36,958 bases of DNA from the NCBI GenBank assembly GCA_017536635.1, contig JAFXHA010000071.1:1-36958 (forward strand), given 5' to 3'. The notes under the pieces were generated by a model. It did no database searches, was not told where the DNA came from, and saw only the letters and a list, made by a program, of their open reading frames with translations. This DNA is from Clostridia bacterium (lineage in GTDB: Bacteria; Bacillota; Clostridia; Oscillospirales; CAG-272). Positions 31,885-36,958 of the stretch are shown piece by piece. Each line of letters begins with the position of its first letter. The stretch's first letter is position 1. The translations under genes were made by a program, and so were the position numbers.

Positions 31885-32292
31885 TCAAAGGTATTTCTTT
31901 ACCGTCTCAGACGCTTCTTCAACAGGAATGGAAGAAGTAATTACGATATTTACGCCAAGCTTTTCAGCGATAGCGTTGGTCTCGTCTATGAACTTATCAA
32001 ATGCCTCAAGGTCATTCTGGCAAACCTTAAGCGCAGAGTCGATGTAGAGATCGGTTACGTCGTGGTTGCTTGCAAAAACGCCTGCTACGAAGCCATAAAG
32101 CGTGGTTGCGTCTGCTACGTGATATTCCTCTGTATTTATAAGTCTTACCTTGGATTTTACGTCATAGCGAAGCTTTACGCCCTTCTCTATGCATACTACG
32201 TCTCCGTGTGATTCCTCGGCAGAAGTGTTTACCATATTTATAAGTGTCTTTGTTTTTCCTGTTCCTTTTACGCCGATTATAAGTTTTAACAT
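31885..32292 (-). CDS. small P-loop ATP/GTP-binding protein of unknown role
   Basis: A 135-aa protein with Walker A GVKGTGKTK at residues 7-15 and a possible Walker B strand DLYIDSALKV near residues 80-89. The rest is alpha/beta, without motifs of a known kinase or GTPase that I can name. GGAGG lies just upstream, behind a strong promoter. It is transcribed alone or with topB. Confidence 0.8.
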   Translation of the reverse strand: MLKLIIGVKGTGKTKTLINMVNTSAEESHGDVVCIEKGVKLRYDVKSKVRLINTEEYHVADATTLYGFVAGVFASNHDVTDLYIDSALKVCQNDLEAFDKFIDETNAIAEKLGVNIVITSSIPVEEASETVKKYL

Positions 32293-32336
32293 TATGAACC
32301 TCCAAATTTTTATTGAAGCTCTTGCCTCTTGTTTAT

Positions 32337-32365
32337 ATTATACATCATACAAGCTGTTTTTGCAA
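32337..32365 (-). promoter_or_regulatory. sigma-A promoter of the P-loop gene
   Basis: On the minus strand, TTGCAA (32360-32365), 17-base spacer, TATAAT (32337-32342). Confidence 0.8.
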
Positions 32366-32398
32366 GAGTTTTTTTATATTTTTCCAACTATTTTTTAC

Positions 32399-33739
32399 TT
32401 AATTTAATCTTGCCTCGAGAGCCTTCTTCTGCTCCTCATATCCGGGCTTGCCAAGAAGCGCGAACATATTCTTTTTGTACTCCTCTACACCGGGCTGGTT
32501 GAAGGGATTTACACCGAGAATATATCCCGAAACGCCGCAGGCAAATTCGAAGAAGTAGATAAGTGCACCGAGCGAATAAGCGCTCTTGTCAGCGACTTCG
32601 ATAAGTATATTAGGCGTGCCGCCGTCGATGTGAGCGAGTATCGTTCCCTTCATTGCGGTCTTGTTTACGTCGTTCATATCAACGCCCGCGAGGAAGTTGA
32701 GTCCGTCAACGTTTGCCTCATCATAAGGAATAGCGAGCTTTGCGTCGGCCTCTGCTACCGATACTACGGTCTCAAACATAGTTCTGCTTCCGTCCTGAAC
32801 GAACTGTCCGAGAGAGTGCAGGTCGGTCGAGAAAACTACGGATGCGGGGAAAAGTCCCTTCTTATCCTTACCCTCGCTCTCACCGAAGAGCTGCTTCCAC
32901 CACTCGTTAAAGAGGGTTGCGTAAGGCTCGTAGTTTACGAGAAGCTCCATGCTCTTTCCACTTCTGTACATTACGTTACGGAGTGCTACGTACTTCATAC
33001 AGTCATTCTTTTCAATATCGGACGTTGCGGTATATTCAGCCGCCGCGTCGGACGCGCCCTTCATAAGAGCCGCGATATCGATTCCCGCAACTGCGATAGG
33101 AAGAAGTCCTACTGCGGTGAGCACCGAGAAGCGTCCGCCTACGTTATCCGGAACGACGAAGGTCTCATATCCTGCCTCGTCGGAGAATTTCTTGAGAGTT
33201 CCCTTTGCCTTATCCGTGGTTACGAATATTCTTTCTCTTGCGCCCTCCTTGCCGTATTTCTCCTCAAGGAGATTACGGAACATACGGAAAGCTATTGCGG
33301 GCTCGGTGGTGGTGCCCGACTTTGAAATAACGTTTATGCAAACGTCCTTATCCTTACAAATGGAAAGTATCTCTCCAAGCGACTGAGCGCTGATGCTACA
33401 GCCCGCAAAGTAGATATCGGGCGTATCCTTTTTGAGATTATTGTAAAGCGGAGACCTGAGATACTCTATTACAGCTCTTGCGCCAAGATAGGAGCCTCCG
33501 ATTCCGATAACCACGAACACGTCGCAGCTCTTCTTTATCTTCTCTGCTGCCTTTTCGATTCTTGCGAATTCATCTTTATCATAATCATCGGGAAGCGTTA
33601 CCCAACCGAGAAAATCATTACCCTCGCCGCTTCCGTCCAAAAGCATCTTATGTGCCGCGTCTATCTCGCTCTGCATTGCCTTGACGTCGTCAGGCTTTAC
33701 AGCTTGCATCATATACTTATCGTTTAATTTTACTGTCAT
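32399..33739 (-). CDS. pgi: glucose-6-phosphate isomerase
   Basis: A 446-aa cytosolic enzyme that interconverts glucose-6-phosphate and fructose-6-phosphate. [11 protein letters not shown] near residues 78-88, [15 protein letters not shown] near 138-152, the [15 protein letters not shown] block near 200-214 and the C-terminal [12 protein letters not shown] match the short Gram-positive form. A GGGGGA ribosome site precedes the ATG. No clear terminator follows. Confidence 0.97.
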   Translation of the reverse strand: MTVKLNDKYMMQAVKPDDVKAMQSEIDAAHKMLLDGSGEGNDFLGWVTLPDDYDKDEFARIEKAAEKIKKSCDVFVVIGIGGSYLGARAVIEYLRSPLYNNLKKDTPDIYFAGCSISAQSLGEILSICKDKDVCINVISKSGTTTEPAIAFRMFRNLLEEKYGKEGARERIFVTTDKAKGTLKKFSDEAGYETFVVPDNVGGRFSVLTAVGLLPIAVAGIDIAALMKGASDAAAEYTATSDIEKNDCMKYVALRNVMYRSGKSMELLVNYEPYATLFNEWWKQLFGESEGKDKKGLFPASVVFSTDLHSLGQFVQDGSRTMFETVVSVAEADAKLAIPYDEANVDGLNFLAGVDMNDVNKTAMKGTILAHIDGGTPNILIEVADKSAYSLGALIYFFEFACGVSGYILGVNPFNQPGVEEYKKNMFALLGKPGYEEQKKALEARLN

Positions 33740-33778
33740 TTTTCAGTCCCCCGATTTGCGTTAGAAATTATATATTAC

Positions 33779-33784
33779 ATTATA
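33779..33784 (-). promoter_or_regulatory. extended -10 promoter of pgi
   Basis: On the minus strand, TGC-TATAAT at 33779-33784 is an extended -10 box; the -35 region (AACACA) is poor. Confidence 0.5.
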
Positions 33785-33856
33785 GCATATTTTAATCGGA
33801 ATGTGTTACTTTTTTTATAATTTTTCGAAAAAATTTGGATTTTCTGCAAGTTTATT

Positions 33857-35020
33857 TTAAAAAATTGCACATTTAGCGAGCAATTTCCCAAAAACGCCCC
33901 AAAAGCCTATTCTTTCCACACCTTCATCGAGCACTATATCGCTCTTTCCCAGCAATGTCTCTCCCGAATAATAGGAGCGCTCGCCTACCTTCTCCCCCTT
34001 ATCCACGGGAGCAGCGACACTTTCCGTCAGGCTGTCGGTAAAGGTTATCTTCCCCGCCTCGCTTTTTTTGACAAGCAAGGATATCTCGCCGCAGGTAGCA
34101 TCAACCGCATCCTTTTCGCCGCCGACCACCCTGATATCGCCAATCTGCTCGGCATCGGCGTGATAAAATGCGTAATTTGCAAAGCCGTAATTAAGAAGCG
34201 TTGTTGCGGCGCTGTTACGCAGATCTCTTGTGGACGAGCCCATTATAACGGCAATGAGGTGCATTCCGTCTCTCTTAGCCGTTGCTGAAATACAAAAGCC
34301 CGCTTTTGCGGTCGAGCCTGTTTTAAGTCCCGTTGCGCCCTCGTAAAATCGCACAAGGCGGTTGGTGTTGGTAAGCCCGAATTCACCGCCACGTATCGTG
34401 GTCATCCAGATCTTTGAATACTCGGTTATCTTTTCGTGCTTCAGAAGCTCCCGCGACATAATTGCGATATCGCGTGCCGAGCAGGTATGATTTGTAACTG
34501 TATCGTCAAGTCCGTTAGTATTCTCAAAATGAGAATTTTTCATTCCGAGCTCCTCAGCTCGCTTATTCATAAGTGCAACGAAAGCCTCCTCACTGCCCGC
34601 TATCTGCTCGGCAAGCGCGACCGCGGCATCGTTTGCTGAGGCAATTACCACGCTTTTGAGCAGATCGTCAACGCTCATCTGCTCGCCTTCCTTGAGATAT
34701 ATCTGGCTGCCGCCCATAGAGCAGGCGTGGGCGCTTGCACTTACCATATCGTCATAGCCTATCTTGCCTGCGTCGATCGCTTCCATAACGAGAAGCAAGG
34801 TCATAATCTTTGTTACAGATGCAGGCGGGAGTGGGATATCGGCATCCTTTTCGTAAAGGATCTCCCCCGTCCCCGCCTCCATAAGTATAGCCGACTTACA
34901 GTCGATATCAAATGACGGGGTATCTGCCTGCACGTCAGCGCCAACGCATATCGGTGTTACTCCCACAAAGATCAAAATTGACATTATCAGCGATATCAAT
35001 CTTTTTTTCGTATTTTTCAT
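33857..35020 (-). CDS. dacF: serine-type D-Ala-D-Ala carboxypeptidase (DacF/PBP5-like)
   Basis: A 387-aa exported penicillin-binding protein that trims the terminal D-Ala from peptidoglycan stems. Residues 1-27 form a signal peptide. The active-site motifs are S68-V-T-K71, S128-A-N130 and a KTG near residue 240. A C-terminal PBP5-like beta domain follows. The family in sporulating Firmicutes includes DacF, which adjusts spore cortex cross-linking, and the vegetative DacA; sequence alone does not decide between them. The gene stands alone. Confidence 0.93.
   Translation of the reverse strand: MKNTKKRLISLIMSILIFVGVTPICVGADVQADTPSFDIDCKSAILMEAGTGEILYEKDADIPLPPASVTKIMTLLLVMEAIDAGKIGYDDMVSASAHACSMGGSQIYLKEGEQMSVDDLLKSVVIASANDAAVALAEQIAGSEEAFVALMNKRAEELGMKNSHFENTNGLDDTVTNHTCSARDIAIMSRELLKHEKITEYSKIWMTTIRGGEFGLTNTNRLVRFYEGATGLKTGSTAKAGFCISATAKRDGMHLIAVIMGSSTRDLRNSAATTLLNYGFANYAFYHADAEQIGDIRVVGGEKDAVDATCGEISLLVKKSEAGKITFTDSLTESVAAPVDKGEKVGERSYYSGETLLGKSDIVLDEGVERIGFWGVFGKLLAKCAIF
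33862..33886 (-). terminator. possible terminator overlapping the carboxypeptidase 3' end
   Basis: A 7-bp stem AAATTGC/GCAATTT with an 11-base loop covers the last codons, and the stop codon is in the T-rich tract (TTTTTTAAAA). It is weak because the stem is short and A/T-rich. Confidence 0.45.
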
Positions 35021-35124
35021 AAAATTTCCTCCGTTTTAAAAGCATATTCAAGAAAATATATGCTTTGGGGAGAAAAATAATTCTCGCTTTTACATCACTT
35101 TAAAAATTACTGTCCAAATATAAG

Positions 35125-35153
35125 TTGACAACAACAAAAAAATATGTTACAAT
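35125..35153 (+). promoter_or_regulatory. strong sigma-A promoter of the candidate ncRNA
   Basis: TTGACA (35125-35130), 17-base spacer, TACAAT (35148-35153). The expected start at 35160-35161 is exactly where the closing stem of the downstream inverted repeat begins. Confidence 0.88.
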
Positions 35154-35159
35154 AACCTT

Positions 35160-35375
35160 GCCAAACAAATTTAATCGTTAGAATCAAAGGTATCTTTTTC
35201 TTTATGGGATAGTTATACCTTTTTTTAGCCATAATCATTTTAGAATTTGGTAAAAACGCAAATTCCACTTAAATAATGATTATGGTATAGATACCCTGAT
35301 TCTATTTAAATTTGTTTGGCGACAATCGGGGTTTGCGTTTTTCGTGCGTCGGCTTCGGTTGGCGCACTTTTTATT
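35160..35375 (+). ncRNA. candidate roughly 215-nt structured RNA
   Basis: No reading frame fits, but the sequence folds into one long interrupted stem. Pairs are 35160-35174 with 35306-35320 (15 bp, perfect), 35180-35186 with 35297-35303, 35189-35195 with 35289-35295, 35229-35239 with 35275-35285 (11 bp) and 35243-35249 with 35259-35265. A 33-base bulge sits on the 5' side (35196-35228). A terminator ends it at 35344-35372. The closed ends, long rod shape and side bubble recall 6S RNA, but I do not recognise conserved 6S sequences. A MITE with terminal inverted repeats is the main alternative. Confidence 0.65.
35344..35372 (+). terminator. UUCG-capped terminator of the candidate ncRNA
   Basis: A 10-bp stem GTGCGTCGGC/GTTGGCGCAC (35344-35353 with 35358-35367, including three G-U pairs) around a TTCG tetraloop, followed by TTTTTATTTTA. 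It separates the RNA from the HTH gene, so the gene would be expressed only by read-through or an unseen promoter. Confidence 0.85.
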
Positions 35376-35405
35376 TTATCAAATTCTTCACAAGGAAATA
35401 ATTTT

Positions 35406-35636
35406 ATGAAATCACTCAAACACAGCATATCTATATCAATAAAAATAAAAGAACACAGAGAAAAATCGGGATTAACGCAAGCTGAATTTGGCAAATTATT
35501 AGGGGTTTCGGCACAAGCAGTTTATAAATGGGAGCAAGACTTATGCTATCCCGATATTACTATACTTCCCTTGCTTGCAAATATCCTTGGGTGCTCGATA
35601 GACGAATTCTTTCAAAATGAATATAATAAATTTTAA
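35406..35636 (+). CDS. small XRE-type HTH regulator
   Basis: A 76-aa protein that is almost only a Cro/C1-type helix-turn-helix. Residues 12-66 include KEHREKSGLTQAEFGKLLG and VSAQAVYKWEQDLCYPDI, and a short tail ends at NKF. AAGGA lies nine bases before the ATG at 35406. It follows the candidate ncRNA by about 30 bases and has no obvious promoter of its own. It has no effector domain, so it probably binds DNA as a dimer; its target is unknown. Confidence 0.88.
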   Translation: MKSLKHSISISIKIKEHREKSGLTQAEFGKLLGVSAQAVYKWEQDLCYPDITILPLLANILGCSIDEFFQNEYNKF

Positions 35637-35660
35637 GCCACGCTACTCGCGTGGCTTTTT
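35636..35660 (+). terminator. terminator of the small HTH gene
   Basis: An 8-bp stem AGCCACGC/GCGTGGCT with TACTC loop and a TTTT tract, starting at the last base of the stop codon. Confidence 0.85.
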
Positions 35661-35670
35661 GTATCGAAAA

Positions 35671-35696
35671 GCTCCCATCGGAGAACCGATGGGAGC
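35671..35696 (-). terminator. terminator of upp
   Basis: An 11-bp stem GCTCCCATCGG/CCGATGGGAGC with AGAA loop; on the minus strand it is followed by TTTTC, 12 bases after the upp stop. Confidence 0.85.
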
Positions 35697-35707
35697 TCGA
35701 AAACAAA

Positions 35708-36349
35708 TTATTTCGTTCCGAAAAGTCTATCGCCTGCGTCGCCGAGACCGGGAAGAATATATCCGTTCTCGTTAAGGCATCTGTCAAGCGTGGAAACGTA
35801 AATATCTACGTCGGGGTGCGACTCTGCAACCTTAGAAACACCCTCGGGAGCACCGATTATTGCCATAAACTTTATCTGCTTACAGCCACGCGCCTTGAGA
35901 AGCTTTATAGCATCACAAGCGCTTCCGCCCGTTGCGAGCATCGGGTCTACCAGAAGCACGAGCTTGTTTTCAATGCCCTCAGGCAGCTTGCAGTAATAAG
36001 ACTGCGGCTCGAGAGTCTCCTCGTCTCTGTACATTCCAATATGTCCTACTCTTGCCGAGGGAAAGAGAACGTGGATTCCGTTTACCATTCCGAGTCCTGC
36101 ACGGAGTATGGGAACGATAACTACCGAATTGTCGGAAACCACCTGCTGCTTGCAGGTCTCAAGAGGAGTCTTTACCTCTATCTCGGTAGTTGCAACGCCT
36201 TCTTTAAGGCTTTCGTAAGTCATAAGCGTAGTGATCTCCTCAACGAGCTCACGGAACTCCTTCATGCTGGTTTTTTCATCACGAAGAATAGCGATCTTAT
36301 GTCTTATAAGGGGATGGTCGAAAATGACCACGTTATCGTAATTTTTCAT
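35708..36349 (-). CDS. upp: uracil phosphoribosyltransferase
   Basis: A 213-aa cytosolic salvage enzyme that turns uracil and PRPP into UMP. The family motifs are VIFDHPLIRHKIA at the start, VPILRAGLGMVNG near residues 79-91, LLVDPMLATGGSA near 131-143 (the PRPP loop), and the uracil-binding C-terminal GYILPGLGDAGDRLFGT. It starts 17 bases after the uracil permease stop and is probably co-transcribed with it. Confidence 0.97.
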   Translation of the reverse strand: MKNYDNVVIFDHPLIRHKIAILRDEKTSMKEFRELVEEITTLMTYESLKEGVATTEIEVKTPLETCKQQVVSDNSVVIVPILRAGLGMVNGIHVLFPSARVGHIGMYRDEETLEPQSYYCKLPEGIENKLVLLVDPMLATGGSACDAIKLLKARGCKQIKFMAIIGAPEGVSKVAESHPDVDIYVSTLDRCLNENGYILPGLGDAGDRLFGTK

Positions 36350-36366
36350 TATTGGATACCTCTTTA

Positions 36367-36958
36367 TTATTCTGCTTTATCCTTGTTTCTGTTAAGAAGA
36401 ATATTGGCAATGATACCGAGAATAAGCGCGCAAGCGATGGTAGTGATAGTAACCTTACCAAAGGTAACGCTGAGTCCACCGATACCGGGAATAAGTATAG
36501 CCGATACAACGAACAGATTTCTGCTATCGCCAAGGTCTACCTTCTGGATCATCTTAAGTCCCGAAACGGCAATAAATCCGTAAAGCGCTACGCAAACACC
36601 GCCCATTACGCAGTTAGGAATGGAAGAAAGGAAGGTAACGAAGGGACCGAAGAAGGAGATCACCATACACATAATAGCAGTAGTTGTGATAGTAACAACA
36701 GATGCGTTGCGGGTGATAGCTACGCAACCAACAGACTCACCGTAGGTGGTGTTGGGGCATCCGCCGAAGAATGCGCCTGCCATAGAGCCGACACCGTCTC
36801 CGAGAAGAGTGCGATGGAGACCGGGCTCCTCAAGGAGATCCTTTTCGATAATAGAGGAAAGATTCTTATGGTCAGCGATGTGCTCTGCGAACACAACGAA
36901 AGCAACGGGAACGTAAGCTACGGCAATTGTAGCAATGTAAGCGGGAGTAATTTCCTTA
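36367..36958 (-). CDS. uraA: uracil permease (UraA/PyrP family), 5' end outside the window
   Basis: The last 197 or so codons of a nucleobase/cation symporter; the frame stays open to the window edge, so the start is missing. Visible motifs are FAEHIADHKNLSSII, LGDGVGSMAGAFFGGCPNTTYGE (the family signature around the substrate site) and AITRNASVV. The remaining hydrophobic segments match the C-terminal half of UraA. Together with upp it forms a uracil uptake and salvage unit. Confidence 0.95.
   Translation of the reverse strand, partial: KEITPAYIATIAVAYVPVAFVVFAEHIADHKNLSSIIEKDLLEEPGLHRTLLGDGVGSMAGAFFGGCPNTTYGESVGCVAITRNASVVTITTTAIMCMVISFFGPFVTFLSSIPNCVMGGVCVALYGFIAVSGLKMIQKVDLGDSRNLFVVSAILIPGIGGLSVTFGKVTITTIACALILGIIANILLNRNKDKAE

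Noticed and set aside
35160-35320. Calling the inverted repeat a MITE outright
   Set aside because: It has no target-site duplication, and the stem begins exactly at the predicted start of a strong promoter; RNA is the better reading, with MITE kept as the alternative.
35651-36583. A 310-codon plus-strand frame opposite upp and the uracil permease
   Set aside because: It spans two genes and a terminator on the other strand and has no supporting motif.

Overview
The window looks like a chromosomal segment of a spore-forming member of the Clostridia, probably an anaerobic gut Firmicute. The evidence is spoVG, both dipicolinate synthase subunits, a SpoIVFB-like M50 protease, a DacF-type carboxypeptidase, the redox repressor Rex, and DnaD- and DnaI-like primosome genes. 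Sigma-A promoters of the TTGACA-N17-TATAAT type and intrinsic terminators are easy to see. There is no rRNA, CRISPR array, transposase, integrase or phage gene. Most of the window is ordinary housekeeping content; the unusual material is mostly between genes.

Layout. 1-453: tRNA-Asp and tRNA-Val (minus) behind two tandem promoters. 454-3530: murC, a methyltransferase and hslO (minus). 3706-4020: spoVG (plus). 4072-5527: a lipid kinase and a phosphoesterase (minus). 5704-6739: three small unknown genes (plus). 6781-13849: a seven-gene minus-strand run (dCMP deaminase, rimI, tsaD, rex, DnaD-like, DnaI/DnaC-like, and a metallo-beta-lactamase-fold lipoprotein). 14027-14676: a four-helix-bundle gene, an array of small hairpins and tRNA-Thr. 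14798-15667: rsmA (plus). 15705-17164: dpaAB (minus). 17256-19838: comEC and an acyl carrier protein (minus). 20002-20483: a tandem repeat derived partly from a tRNA 3' end, then tRNA-Leu. 20659-21255: M50 protease. 21522-25680: potA, potB and a potC-potD fusion. 25730-25867: a MITE-like inverted-repeat element. 25927-27233: an HTH-membrane regulator with mgtC. 27425-27976: a zinc-ribbon membrane protein. 28011-31810: topoisomerase III and an unknown membrane protein. 31885-35020: a P-loop protein, pgi and a DD-carboxypeptidase (minus). 35125-35636: a promoter, a candidate structured RNA with its own terminator, and a small HTH gene. 35708-36958: upp and a truncated uracil permease.

How the genes work together. 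dpaAB makes the spore solute dipicolinate; spoVG, the M50 protease and the carboxypeptidase fit a sporulation programme. The pot genes form a complete polyamine importer with its binding protein fused to a permease. uraA and upp form a uracil salvage unit. The long 6.8-13.8 kb run puts nucleotide metabolism, tRNA t6A modification, redox sensing and replication initiation in one probable transcription unit.

The best candidates for undescribed biology are: (1) a roughly 215-nt structured RNA at 35160-35375 with its own sigma-A promoter and UUCG-capped terminator, upstream of a 76-aa HTH regulator; (2) the array of seven different hairpins separated by TGAAAT/ATTTCA beside the four-helix-bundle gene; and (3) the 182/180-bp tandem repeat built around tRNA-Leu 3'-end fragments and its terminator palindrome. 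All calls come from reading the sequence; no database search was possible.
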